NCBI RefSeq assembly: GCF_003226535.1
Contig: NZ_QKOB01000018.1
Coordinates: 1-64,000, forward strand
DNA: 64,000 nucleotides
Reading direction: 5' to 3'
Source of the DNA: Meiothermus sp. Pnk-1
Lineage (GTDB): Bacteria > Deinococcota > Deinococci > Deinococcales > Thermaceae
Shown: piece by piece, positions 37,001 through 44,319 of the stretch
How positions within the stretch are numbered: position 1 is the first letter of the stretch
How the letters are laid out: each line of letters opens with the position of its first letter
Made by a program: the position numbers and the translations under genes
Notes under the pieces: generated by a model
What the model was told of the DNA's origin: nothing
What the model saw: the letters and a program-made list of their open reading frames with translations, nothing else
Database searches by the model: none

Positions 37001-37913
37001 CGATGCGCTCCTTCCCAAGAACTCCGTCACGATAGGTGTCAGCCCAGGCTTTGAGGGTGCGTTGCAATGCAGCGTGTCCGTTTGCCGGGTCGTAGAGGAT
37101 CGGCGTGACGCCTTTCGCCTCCCACTCAATGGTTTTGGCCCTTTCCTGACCGGGTGGACAATCGCCGAAGGCATAAGCTTGGGGGAGCATTTCGCCCAAC
37201 ATCCGGTCGGCAGCCAGGGCATCCATCATGTAGCGCATTACCGGGTCATTAATGCTGTAGCCGACAAAGCAAACGATATAGTTTCGGAACAGTTCGCTGA
37301 CGAAGCGCGCCGCCCAGCGTTCGGTGAGGTAGGCCAGGCCGAAATCGCCGCTAGTCAGCACCAACTGATTCAGTGCAGCCTCGTCATTCCTGTCTGTTGG
37401 CAGCCGCCCATGTAGATACACAAGTCCATTCCATCGGCTCCTTTTCGGGATCGGCAGCATAGGCGCAACAAAGGCGTTTAATGACAGCTTGTTCGTCCTG
37501 CGTCGAGCAACATGTTCAAAGATAAGATCAAAATTGGTAGTCACTAAACGTAGTGCGTTTCCGCGGTCCTTAGCTAGTTGTAACAAGGCTTCATGGGTAT
37601 AGGTAGCGCCTTTACGGCGCAGTTTTGGTTTTAGAATATCGTGCAACACCCGCCGCATCGCCAAGCGCTGGCCTGGCAACCGTCGCTCCAGCAAATCCAA
37701 CGTGGCATCATATTGCCCGCGTTGATACGTCTCGTCTTCTAGGTGGGTTCGAGTAGTCCCCACGAAGTGATAAATCTTATCCACCAGTCCTTTGAACCCA
37801 GGCAAGCCTGCTGGATAAGAGACGCCAGCACCACAAAAGAACACGACACGCCCTTCCTCATGCGCATCCAACAGGGCTTCAGGTATGTCAGGACCGTTGG
37901 CTATGAACTGCAT
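34095..37913 (-). CDS. Giant SIR2-domain antiphage protein, Dsr1-like
   Basis: 1272 aa. The N-terminal SIR2 domain (residues 1-300) has VVFFCGAGVSYPAGLPGF (GAG 28-30), TTNFD (125-129), a catalytic His candidate in YLHG (167-169) and FVGYSINDPVMRYMMDAL. The remaining ~950 residues are Trp-rich helical repeats with no other recognisable enzyme, as in Dsr1-type defence sirtuins (C-terminus possibly DUF4020). Such SIR2 domains degrade NAD+ on phage sensing. Codon use and GC are unlike the Thermaceae-style neighbours. First gene of the dsr1-pglZ-brxA-like transcript. Confidence 0.82.
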   Translation of the reverse strand: MQFIANGPDIPEALLDAHEEGRVVFFCGAGVSYPAGLPGFKGLVDKIYHFVGTTRTHLEDETYQRGQYDATLDLLERRLPGQRLAMRRVLHDILKPKLRRKGATYTHEALLQLAKDRGNALRLVTTNFDLIFEHVARRRTNKLSLNAFVAPMLPIPKRSRWNGLVYLHGRLPTDRNDEAALNQLVLTSGDFGLAYLTERWAARFVSELFRNYIVCFVGYSINDPVMRYMMDALAADRMLGEMLPQAYAFGDCPPGQERAKTIEWEAKGVTPILYDPANGHAALQRTLKAWADTYRDGVLGKERIVVNHALARPSASTQQDDFVGRMLWALSDPSGLPAKRFAEFDPVPSLDWLKAFSDDRYRHADLARFGVLSRADADNKLAFSLIHRPAPYTHAPWMSLLSTITTGSSWDDVMFQLARWLTRHLNDPALILWVAQHGGQLHDRWHWLIEDELGRLARLEREGKTAELDAIRANAPNAIPRPLMRILWRLLLTGRIKSLSKDLGLYRWKDRFRRDGLTATLRLELRDLLAPKVMLRKPFRWGDEDRDEAAAPQRLRQLVDWELVLAVDNAYSSLRNLLETDHWSRALPMLLDDFQQLLRDALDLLRELGEAGDRSDRSFLYLPSISPHWQNRGFPDWVTLIELVRDAWLSVRSTDPARARRVAQDWFALPYPTFKRLALFAASQDGCIAPEQWVDWLTIDDAWWLWSVETRRETMRLLVLQGTSLTPEARTKLEAAILTGPPRHMFRDDLKPDEWQSLVEHSVWLRLAKLNQGGCQLGDAALTRFNELTEAHPEWKLSKHEREEFSHWMSGTGDPDFEESRQVDIAPRKRKELVEWLKHSPPPQRPFREDTWRETCKKHFANAGAALGDLAQEGIWPIDRWNDVFYAWAESGRLAKRTWRCVAPLVQAMPEDKLEKLAHALTWWLRKVSETIDSNEDIFIDLCRRILALSYEPEGGNGDPVTRAINHPVGHVTEALLNIWFNRKPSDNDGLPDDIKSLFTQLCDTQKEQFRHGRVLLASRLIALFRVDRSWTETHLLPLFDWTRDPIEAKVVWQGFLWSPRLYQPLLIAIKEPFLATASHYAELGEFARQYAAFLAYAALNPLDSYTAQDFRTAIGALPQEGLNEVARALVQALEAAGELQEEYWRNRIQSFWHDIWPKSRSLASNSIAESLALLTIAARGEFPSALSAVIDWISPVEHPHFVVHRLHESALVKQFPKDALRLLDTVIDNQPWPPRELGACLNAISQASPELLQDPRYQRLAEYARRQGVMK

Positions 37914-37944
37914 TTTTTATTCCTCTCAAACCCTTTTTTGCCCA

Positions 37945-38097
37945 CTTCAACACGAAGTACCAGTATTGGTTGAAGTGCCGGCAAGATCTGGGCCCTGCGC
38001 TCGAGTTCTTCCCTGAAACGTTCTTCCTCCTCTTCGAGAAGACGCAAGCGATGGTTCCTGAGGTAGTGTCCCGAATTTTGTTGTACGCCCCCACCTA
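37945..38097. other. Short open stretches between the SIR2 gene and the IS256 relic
   Basis: On the plus strand a frame reads FFPETFFLLFEKTQAMVPEV to a TAA; on the minus strand another reads EEEEERFREELERRAQIL, a coiled-coil-like tail. Neither has a clear start and I cannot assign a family; one is probably the cut end of a former defence gene. Confidence 0.3.
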
Positions 38098-38493
38098 AGC
38101 ACGGGGGTACCTGAGATCAAAGATAGCACGGAGCTCATCCTCTGCCTGCTGAAAGCCCCGGAGCTTTCTCCCCTGAAACCGCGCCTCGTAGCCCTCGGCC
38201 ACAAAGTAGATCACCTTGAGCACGGCATCGGGCGTGGGAAAGGTGTTGTCCCGCGTTTTGGTGGCCCTCTTCACCTCCTTGATCATCCGCTCAAGCAGGT
38301 TGGTGCTCTTGATCACCGGCTGCAAAGCCTTCGGGTACTCAAAGAAGCTTAGAGCGCCGCAGAGTGCTGCACCCAACCGGCCATCACCTGAGGGTACTTA
38401 TCCGCCCAGCGCCCCTTGAAGGCCTCCAGCGCCCTCAAGGCCTCGCTCCGGTCGGAAGCCCGCACCACGGACAAGAGGTCCCGAAGCACCGCC
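38095..38493 (-). pseudogene. IS256-family (mutator) transposase C-terminal fragment
   Basis: LRALEAFKGRWADKYPQVMA (about 38440) continues after a frameshift into SFFEYPKALQPVIKSTNLLE and the family hallmark LLERMIKEVKRATKTRDNTF, ending ELRAIFDLRYPRA. Only the last ~130 residues remain; the 5' side is cut exactly at the left end of the IS3 element (38494). Confidence 0.85.
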
Positions 38494-38563
38494 TGAAGTG
38501 CTGCCCCAAATTTGGACCACCCCAAGAGAGAGACCGAGGGGTGTAGCCTGAAGGGGTAGCGAG

Positions 38564-38917
38564 ATGCGCAGGTGGTCAGCGAAGGAAAAGGTAAAAATTG
38601 TGTTGGAGGTCTTGTCGGGTCAAAGGACCGTGGCCGAAGCCTGCCGAGCTCACGAGGTCGCAGAGTCCGTGCTCTACAGGTGGCAACGGGAATTCTTGGA
38701 TAACGCCCATGCCGCCTTCTCCCATAGCTGCGCAGAACAAGAGGCCCGCGTCCGCGAACTGGAACGCTTGGTCGGCCAGATGGCCCTGGAGCTGGAGGTC
38801 CTAAAAAAAGCCTCGGGACTCTACCGGCAAAGGAAAGGCGGGAGCTGGGGCCTACCCCCTCCGCCTGCTGGGCCGGGCCCTTGGGGTGCCCCGGAGCACC
38901 CTCTACTACCGGCCTAA
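38564..38917 (+). CDS. IS3 OrfA
   Basis: 117 aa. Helix-turn-helix (KIVLEVLSGQRTVAEACRAH) plus leucine-zipper-like helix (RVRELERLVGQMALELEVLK). The run CTAAAAAAAG at 38800-38809 is the usual site for programmed frameshifting that yields OrfAB; the tail after it is out-of-frame filler overlapping orfB. Confidence 0.88.
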   Translation: MRRWSAKEKVKIVLEVLSGQRTVAEACRAHEVAESVLYRWQREFLDNAHAAFSHSCAEQEARVRELERLVGQMALELEVLKKASGLYRQRKGGSWGLPPPPAGPGPWGAPEHPLLPA

Positions 38918-39694
38918 GGGTCCCAATCCCGAGGAGGCGGTCCTCCGAGGCCGCTTGCGGGAGCTGGCGGGGGCCTGGCCCCGGTATGGATACCGGCGCC
39001 TCGCCGCTCTCTTGCGGGGGGAGGGCTTCGGGGTGGGGGAGAAGCGGGTGCGCTCCCTGATGCGGAGGGAAGGCCTGCTCCTTACCCGGAAGCCCCTCAA
39101 GCCCAGGACCACTCTCCCGGAAGAGCTTCTCCCGGAGGGGGTGCCCAACCTTCTGCTGGGGCTTGAGGTGACCGGCTTCCACCAGGTGTGGGGGGCGGAC
39201 CTGAGCTACGTGCTCCTGGGGGAGGGGGTGGCCTACCTGGCGGTGGTGATGGACCTCCACACCCGCAAGATCCTGGGGGTGGCCCTGGGGCCGAGGCTGT
39301 CCCAGGGGCTTGCTCTTGCGGCGCTGGAGATGGCCCTTAGGGAGGGATGCCCCGAGGTGCACCATTCGGACCGGGGGGTGCAGTACACCTCCAGGGCCTA
39401 TGTGGAGCGGCTTTTGGGGCTAGGGGTGAGGCTGAGCTACGCGGGGACGGGGAGGCCCTGGGAGAACGGGCACGCGGAGCGGCTGATCCGGACCGTCAAG
39501 GAGGAGTGGGTGGACCTGCGGGAGTACCGGACTCTGGAGGAGAGGCTTCTTTCGGCGTAAGCCGTGGCGCGGGCGTCGGTGGAGGCGTTCGTCTTTGAGG
39601 TGTACAACCGCAAGCGTCCGCACTCGGCCTTGGGGTACCTGACGCCTGAAGCTTTTGTGGACAGCCTGTTGAAAGGGGGTGGGAGCCCTGACTA
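38850..39694 (+). pseudogene. IS3 OrfB transposase with in-frame stop from a mini-repeat
   Basis: The frame contains YPLRLLGRALGVPRSTLYYR, catalytic HQVWGADLSY, HHSDRGVQYTS and ENGHAERLIRTVKEEW. At 39543-39566 a 24-bp family B mini-repeat follows TLEE and introduces TAA at 39558. After it the frame resumes unchanged (ARASVEAFVFEVYNRKRPHS ... GGGSPD), so the only lesion is the mini-repeat. The catalytic triad is before the stop, but the C-terminal segment is lost. Confidence 0.85.
39543..39566 (+). repeat. Mini-repeat family B, copy in IS3 orfB
   Basis: 24 bp: AGGCTTCTTTCGGCGTAAGC + CGTG. Removing it restores TLEE-ARASVEAF, the expected IS3 sequence. 22 of 24 bases of the core match the copy at 61558-61596. 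Confidence 0.8.
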
Positions 39695-39735
39695 AACTGA
39701 CCGGTGAGGTGGTGCAAATTTAGGGGCGCAGTACA

Positions 39736-39911
39736 GATGTACATCCTCTCTTTCAACGCGGCCTGGTTCTGCTTGAGCGCCAATCTGGGGGGAAGCGCGC
39801 GTCTTGAGCCGGGGACCCGGCCGGGGGGGCCTCTTCGAGTCCAAGCAGGGCTGAGGCGGCGGCACGGGTTTGGAACCGCTAAGATGGGATCAGTAGAAAA
39901 CGGGTGCCATC
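39736..39911. other. Spacer between IS3 and the MNT gene
   Basis: No gene seen. GC-rich with a run of C/G near 39815; probable promoter region of the MNT-HEPN pair. Confidence 0.3.
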
Positions 39912-40235
39912 ATGGCAACGAAGGTCAAGGAAAAAGGGCGGCCGAAGACGCTGGCGGAGATCCGCCGGATCTTGAAAGCGCACAAGGCAGAGCTTGCAGC
40001 CCAATACGGCGTGCAGCGGATCGCCGTCTTTGGCTCTTACGCCCGTGGGGAAGCCACGCCCGAGAGCGATTTAGACCTTCTGGTGGAGTTCTCCCCCTCT
40101 CCGGGGTTGCTCAAGTTTGTCGAGCTTGAGCGCCGCTTGAGCGAGCTTTTGGGCGTAAAGGTTGAGCTGGTCACGCCAAAAGCCATAAAGCCCCATATCG
40201 GCGAGCGGGTCCTCGAGGAGATCATCGAGGTGTGA
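39912..40235 (+). CDS. mntA: MNT-type nucleotidyltransferase (antitoxin)
   Basis: 107 aa. Minimal nucleotidyltransferase with FGSYARGEATPESDLDLLVE (GS-x10-DxD) near residue 46. In MNT-HEPN modules it AMPylates and silences the HEPN RNase. N-terminal basic segment (MATKVKEKGRPKTLAEIRRI). It precedes the HEPN gene by a few bases, the classical antitoxin-first order. Confidence 0.88.
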   Translation: MATKVKEKGRPKTLAEIRRILKAHKAELAAQYGVQRIAVFGSYARGEATPESDLDLLVEFSPSPGLLKFVELERRLSELLGVKVELVTPKAIKPHIGERVLEEIIEV

Positions 40236-40614
40236 AGCGTACCGTCTTGGATTAGAAGATATGCGGGCCTCCGCCCTGGAAGTGCTGGACTTCACCCGCG
40301 GGATGACCTTTGAGGCGTTCCTGCAGGACCGCAAGACGATCAACGCGGTCATCCGCTCGCTGGAGGTCTTTCCGCAGAACGTTCGGGTCAGACACTCTGA
40401 CATCCCCTGGCGAGACGTCGCGGGGATGCGGGACAAGCTCATCCACGAGTACCACGGCGTGGACCTGGAAATCGTCTGGAGGACGGTTCAAGAGGACGTC
40501 CCCGCGCTGCTCCCGCGGATTGAGAAGGTGCTTGCCGAGGAAAGAGCGAGGGAAAGAGTGAGGAGGGAGGGCGATGGTGCTTCCGGCGGGGAGAAAGGGG
40601 GCGATCCCGTGTGA
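40232..40614 (+). pseudogene. hepT: HEPN (HepT-like) toxin, frameshift near its start
   Basis: The likely start is GTG 40232 overlapping the mntA stop: it reads VKRTVLD, then TAG. One base shift later the frame LEDMRASALEVLDFTRGMTF runs on to 40614, so the expected opening VKRTVLDYLEDM is broken by a small indel near 40252. The body is otherwise intact, with HEPN catalytic RDKLIHEYHGVD and a charged tail. Reinitiation at ATG 40261 would give a 117-aa protein lacking about 10 residues; activity is uncertain. Confidence 0.75.
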
Positions 40615-40680
40615 AGTGCTGCCCCAAATAAATTTGGACCATCCCAGGAGAGAGGCCGAGGGGTGTAGTGTAAAGCCAAA
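40612..40680 (+). mobile_element. Solo left end of an IS3-type element
   Basis: TGAAGTGCTGCCCCAAATA followed by AATTTGGACCATCCCAGGAG and GAGGCCGAGGGGTGTAG repeats the first ~70 bp of the IS at 38494 with a 3-bp insertion. No transposase follows; it is a deletion relic. Confidence 0.75.
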
Positions 40681-40905
40681 AGGACCTGGGTTTACCCGTG
40701 GGAAGAGGGGACCTCGAGTACCCGCGGCGTTACCGGGCGGTATCCTATCACCAAATGCAATAGCGGCTAGCGTTCCCACGGCCGAATCACAGTGGCTACA
40801 ACCGCGGTAAACAAGCAGCAAACGCCCACCGACCTTCCTGCAGGAGGCGCCGCCGAAGCAGCAGCGCGTCGTTCCAGCAAAGAGGTCCCGGGGGCCCCTT
40901 GCGCT
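40681..40905. other. Noncoding region, nothing recognised
   Basis: Between the IS relic and the TlpA gene. No open frame with coding character and no notable repeat seen. Confidence 0.4.
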
Positions 40906-41415
40906 TCAAGGCGTAGCCCCCCGATACCCTGCCAGGGCCAGGTCGTCCTTGATCGCCTCCACCTCCACCTGACCGGCGTAGAGGTTGACGATCCGGCCTT
41001 CGCCATCTAAGACGAAAGTCCAAGGCTGACCCAGCACCTTGAAGCGGTTGGCGACGGTGGCCGGAGTATCCCCTCCCGGAGCAGCCACCAGGGGCAAGAA
41101 GGCGGGGTATGCCTTCATGTAAGAAAGCACTACCTGGGTGCTGTCACGGGGCTCGCGGCTGATGACCACGAAAGGAATCTGGTACTCCTGGGCCAGCCGG
41201 TGCAACTTGGGGAACTCTGCCTTACACACTGGACACCAGCTCGCCCAAAAAGTAATGACCACCGGTTTGCCCTGGAAGCTCGCCAAGGTGTAGGTGGTAC
41301 CTCTCGCATCGGCCAGACGAAAGTCCGGGGCCTTCTCGCCAGGTTTAGCCGCCAAAGCCATCAGCATGGCCCCTGCCAAAACCACACCGGCGAATTTCCA
41401 CCACATACTCTTCAC
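40906..41415 (-). CDS. TlpA-like thioredoxin, membrane-anchored
   Basis: 169 aa from GTG 41415 (ATG 41406 alternative). One N-terminal signal-anchor, then a thioredoxin fold with active site WASWCPVCKAEF near residue 59 and a cis-Pro region LGQPWTFVLD. Faces the periplasm. Divergent from the sox operon, so it probably serves redox control or cytochrome/SoxY maturation (SoxS/SoxW-like role) together with CcdA at 51882. Confidence 0.85.
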   Translation of the reverse strand: MKSMWWKFAGVVLAGAMLMALAAKPGEKAPDFRLADARGTTYTLASFQGKPVVITFWASWCPVCKAEFPKLHRLAQEYQIPFVVISREPRDSTQVVLSYMKAYPAFLPLVAAPGGDTPATVANRFKVLGQPWTFVLDGEGRIVNLYAGQVEVEAIKDDLALAGYRGATP

Positions 41416-41431
41416 ATCTCCTGTCAGGCAA

Positions 41432-41485
41432 ATTATACCCCAATCGGCTACGGGTTCGTGGATTTTTAATTACCCGTATAGGGTA
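41432..41485 (-). promoter_or_regulatory. tlpA promoter with nearby inverted repeat
   Basis: On the minus strand TATAAT (41437-41432) lies about 17 nt upstream of the GTG start, with no good -35. TACCC-GTATA-GGGTA (41471-41485) just upstream is a possible regulator site shared with the divergent sox operon. Confidence 0.5.
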
Positions 41486-41638
41486 TAAAGGCAAGCCCAC
41501 CCTGCTGAAAATTTCCCCTTCAAAAGGCGATTCTGGCATATGCCCGCTCCGCTAAGGCACCGGCCGATCGGGTCCTTCCGGCGCCCTCGAGGTAGGCGTT
41601 TATGCGCTCTTTGGGGGAAATAAATCACAAAATAACCC

Positions 41639-41667
41639 TTGACCCATATACCCCCAGGTGCTATAAA
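41639..41667 (+). promoter_or_regulatory. sox operon promoter
   Basis: TTGACC (41639-41644), 17-nt spacer, TATAAA (41662-41667). Transcription would begin about 41674, practically on ATG 41672, so the first gene is either leaderless or starts at ATG 41693. Confidence 0.75.
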
Positions 41668-41671
41668 GCGT

Positions 41672-42139
41672 ATGTACACAGGTACACCGGCTATGCGACT
41701 TGTGCGAGCGGGCATCCTCGGGCTCATCGGTGTTGCGTACCTCTGGCTCACCGCGGCGCTGGCGGTGGATTTCAGCCGCTGGTACGCCTACTCCGAGGCC
41801 GGCCAGCTAGCCCGGCAGGAGGGGCGTATCCTGATGGTCTACTTCTGGAGCCACGGCTGCCCCTACTGCGAGCAGATGAACACCTTTGTGCTCTCCGACC
41901 CGGCGGTGTTGCAGGTGCTGGAGCGCTGCTTCGTGGTGGCCAGCGTGGACAGCCAAAGCCCGGAGGGGATCCCCTTGGCCCGCCAGTTGCGGGCGCTGGG
42001 GACCCCCACGTTCGTGTTCTTGGTGTACGGCGAGGGCAGTTGGAAGGAGACCGGACGGCTTTTCGGCAGCCGTCCTCGGGCGCAGTTTCTGAAGGAGTTG
42101 CAGCGGGTTTCTGCCCAAGGAGGTAGCGGTTGTGGATAG
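41672..42139 (+). CDS. soxW: SoxW-like periplasmic thioredoxin
   Basis: 155 aa from ATG 41672 (ATG 41693 possible). One N-terminal membrane helix (ILGLIGVAYLWLTAALAV), then a thioredoxin fold with FWSHGCPYCEQM and cis-Pro TPTFVFLV. Heads the sox operon and presumably keeps SoxY or other Sox cysteines reduced, fed by CcdA. An ATG 11 codons upstream (41639) is inside the promoter and is rejected. No ribosome site precedes either start. Confidence 0.82.
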   Translation: MYTGTPAMRLVRAGILGLIGVAYLWLTAALAVDFSRWYAYSEAGQLARQEGRILMVYFWSHGCPYCEQMNTFVLSDPAVLQVLERCFVVASVDSQSPEGIPLARQLRALGTPTFVFLVYGEGSWKETGRLFGSRPRAQFLKELQRVSAQGGSGCG

Positions 42140-42587
42140 GAGAAGGTTTCTCAAAATAGCAGGTGTGGTCGCCGGGGCCTGGCTGGCTCCCAAGCTGGCC
42201 TTGGCCCAGGGGGGTGGGCTCGAGGGAGAGGATGTCGCCCATTTAGAGCCTGCCTTGCAAAAGGTTTTGGGCAAAGGGTTCAAGGATCTCACCCCCTCAG
42301 GCCAGGTGAAGCTCACCATGCCCACCATCGCCGAGTCTGGGGCCAACGTACCCTTCGAGATCGAGGTCAACCTGCCCAAAGAGCAGGTAAAGGCCATTCA
42401 CCTCTTCGTGGACAAAAACCCCTCGCCCCACATCGTCAAGGTGGAGGTGGGACAGGCCATGCCCTACTACGCCTCCCGCACCCGCATGGCCGAGACCTCG
42501 GCGGTGCGGGCGGTGGTGGAGACCCAAGACGGCAAGCTGCTCCTGGCTTCAGCCAGCACCCGCGTCACCGTGGGCGGGTGCGGCTAG
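42132..42587 (+). CDS. soxY: Thiosulfate oxidation carrier protein SoxY
   Basis: 151 aa, GTG start overlapping soxW. Twin-arginine signal (DRRRFLKIAGVVAGAWLAP) and the diagnostic C-terminal VGGCG, whose Cys carries the sulfur intermediates. Forms the heterodimer with SoxZ encoded 16 nt downstream. Exported folded, probably with SoxZ. Confidence 0.95.
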   Translation: MDRRRFLKIAGVVAGAWLAPKLALAQGGGLEGEDVAHLEPALQKVLGKGFKDLTPSGQVKLTMPTIAESGANVPFEIEVNLPKEQVKAIHLFVDKNPSPHIVKVEVGQAMPYYASRTRMAETSAVRAVVETQDGKLLLASASTRVTVGGCG

Positions 42588-42603
42588 CGGAGGTGGATAC
42601 CCC

Positions 42604-42930
42604 ATGGCCATTCGTACCTTAGCCCGCCTGACCCCCCCCAAGCCCAAAACGGGGGAAACCTTCAAGCTACAGGTGGTCGCCCAGCACCCCATGGAGCCGG
42701 GCACCCGCAAGGACGAGAAGGGTAACCTCATCCCCGCCTACTACATTGACCAGGTAGAGGTGTACTTCGAAGGGCAGAAGGTAGCGAGCATCCTGCCCGA
42801 ACCCGGGGTGAGCGCCAACCCGCTCTTCAGCCTGGCCTTCCAGGCCGGGCAACCGGGTACCTTCACCGTCAAGCTCAAGGACAACAAGGGGGATACCGGG
42901 GAGGCCTCCGTCAAGCTGGAGCTGGCCTAG
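42604..42930 (+). CDS. soxZ: Sulfur carrier partner SoxZ
   Basis: 108 aa, no signal peptide, consistent with hitch-hiking export with SoxY. Immunoglobulin-like strands with the HPMEPGTRKDEKGNLIPAYY stretch typical of SoxZ and the end GEASVKLELA. Usual length. Start ATG 42604 after GGAGGTG. Confidence 0.95.
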   Translation: MAIRTLARLTPPKPKTGETFKLQVVAQHPMEPGTRKDEKGNLIPAYYIDQVEVYFEGQKVASILPEPGVSANPLFSLAFQAGQPGTFTVKLKDNKGDTGEASVKLELA

Positions 42931-42954
42931 CGGAGCGCCTCTAAAGGAGGCCAC

Positions 42955-43737
42955 ATGTGGAGATGGATCTGGCTGCTGTCGCTGCTCCCGCTGGCGCTGG
43001 TGCTGGCCCAAGGGGACAGCGCCCAAAGCGCCAAGGAGGAACTGGCCCGGCAAAAAGAACTCCTGCGTCAGACCATGGGGATTCTGCCCACCGAGCTGGT
43101 CACCGAGCAGGGCAAGGAGGTCTTCTTCCGCAAAGGACCCAGCGGCAAGAGCATGGAGGCCTGCGATTTCGGCCTGGGCGCGGGGGTGATCAAAGGGGCC
43201 ATGGCCCGGCTCCCCCGCTACTTCCCCGATACCCAGCGGGTGGACGACCTGGACACCCGCATCGTCTACTGCATGACCCAGGTGCAAGGGTACAAGCCGG
43301 AGGAAGCCAAGCGCCCCGATGTGGTGGCGGTGGCGTTTTACCTGGCCAGCCAGTCTCAGGGGGAGCAGGTGCAGGTGGCGCTCTCCACCCCCCAGGAGCA
43401 AACCCTGTACGCCCTTGGGGAAAAGCTCTTCTACGCCCGCAGCGGCAGCCGGGATATGGGCTGCGCAGCCTGCCACGTGGACTACGTGGGCCGGCGGGCG
43501 GGCCCCCTGTTCTATGCCGATGTGCTGGGAGAGGACCGCTCCTGGACCCACTGGCCCGCCTACCGCTACTCCAACGACCAGAGCTGGACCATGGAGGACC
43601 GCATCCGCGCCTGTTATGGCAACCTAGGCCATCCGCGCCCCGATTTCTACTCGGTCCCCATCATCGCCCTCGAGCTGTTCATGGCCCACAAGACCAACGG
43701 GGCCAAGCTCGAGGAGTCCCCCGCCTTCGTGCGCTGA
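42955..43737 (+). CDS. soxA: SoxA cytochrome, first copy
   Basis: 260 aa with signal peptide (IWLLSLLPLALVLA). Heme site CAACH near residue 179 and a conserved ACYGNLG near 222 holding the probable Cys heme ligand/persulfide. ACDFGLGAGVIKG and AMARLPRYFPDTQRVDDLDT are SoxA family blocks. With SoxX at 43747 it couples thiosulfate to the SoxY cysteine. AAAGGAGGCC precedes the ATG. A paralogue lies at 46589. Confidence 0.92.
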   Translation: MWRWIWLLSLLPLALVLAQGDSAQSAKEELARQKELLRQTMGILPTELVTEQGKEVFFRKGPSGKSMEACDFGLGAGVIKGAMARLPRYFPDTQRVDDLDTRIVYCMTQVQGYKPEEAKRPDVVAVAFYLASQSQGEQVQVALSTPQEQTLYALGEKLFYARSGSRDMGCAACHVDYVGRRAGPLFYADVLGEDRSWTHWPAYRYSNDQSWTMEDRIRACYGNLGHPRPDFYSVPIIALELFMAHKTNGAKLEESPAFVR

Positions 43738-43746
43738 GGAGCAGCC

Positions 43747-44319
43747 ATGCGCAAAATCGTCCTGGCGCTGTTGGGCTTTTCGCTGCTGCTGGCCCTGGGG
43801 CAAAGCGGCAGCCCCTTCACCCCGGAGGAGCAAAAGCTTCTCCAGGGCGCGGGCCGGGAGTTCTACCTGGCCCTGGCCGAGCAACCCAAGGATCAGGCCC
43901 TCTGCTCGCTGTACAAGGATAAGCTCCCCGCGGATCAGCTCCCCGGGTTCTTGCAGGAGCAGAAGGCCCGCATCAAATACCCCGCGAAGCTCATGGGGGA
44001 TTGGAAAAAGGGCGGGGCCATCTTCAACGACATGGCCAAGGCCAACTGCTTCAGCTGCCACTTTGGCTCCCCGGTGTACTGGGGAGGGAACGTGGGCCCC
44101 AGCCTGGAGAAGTACGGGCAGCGGGGCCAGTCCGAGGCCATCCAGCGCTATACCTACGAGGTGGTCTACAACTCCTGGGCCTACTTCCCCTGCACGGTGA
44201 TGTACCGCTTCGGGGTGCACGGCCTCCTCACCCCGGAGGAGATCGCCGACGTGGTGGCGTACCTGTTGGATCCCGCCTCGGACTTCAACACCAAGCCCGC
44301 CGCCACCGGGAGCAGATGA
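43747..44319 (+). CDS. soxX: SoxX cytochrome, first copy
   Basis: 190 aa with signal peptide. Single heme CFSCH near residue 101 and distal Met candidate in VMYRFGVHGLLTPEEIADVV. N-terminal region longer than small SoxX proteins (LCSLYKDKLPADQLPGFL), the type found in Thermus. Pairs with SoxA immediately upstream. The stop overlaps soxB (ATGATGA). Confidence 0.92.
   Translation: MRKIVLALLGFSLLLALGQSGSPFTPEEQKLLQGAGREFYLALAEQPKDQALCSLYKDKLPADQLPGFLQEQKARIKYPAKLMGDWKKGGAIFNDMAKANCFSCHFGSPVYWGGNVGPSLEKYGQRGQSEAIQRYTYEVVYNSWAYFPCTVMYRFGVHGLLTPEEIADVVAYLLDPASDFNTKPAATGSR

Larger units (their letters stand above)
38494..39735 (+). mobile_element. IS3-family insertion sequence, complete ends, inactivated
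   Basis: 1242 bp bounded by imperfect inverted repeats starting TGAAGTGCTGCCCCAAATTT (left) and, read inward from the right, TGTACTGCGCCCCTAAATTT; about 20 of 25 positions agree, with TG...CA termini. Carries orfA and orfB. The ends insert into IS256 on the left; no clear target duplication is visible (GCC vs GAT flanks). Confidence 0.88.

Noticed and set aside
38494-39735. Target-site duplication for the IS3 element
   Set aside because: Flanking bases GCC and GAT do not match, so no duplication can be claimed.
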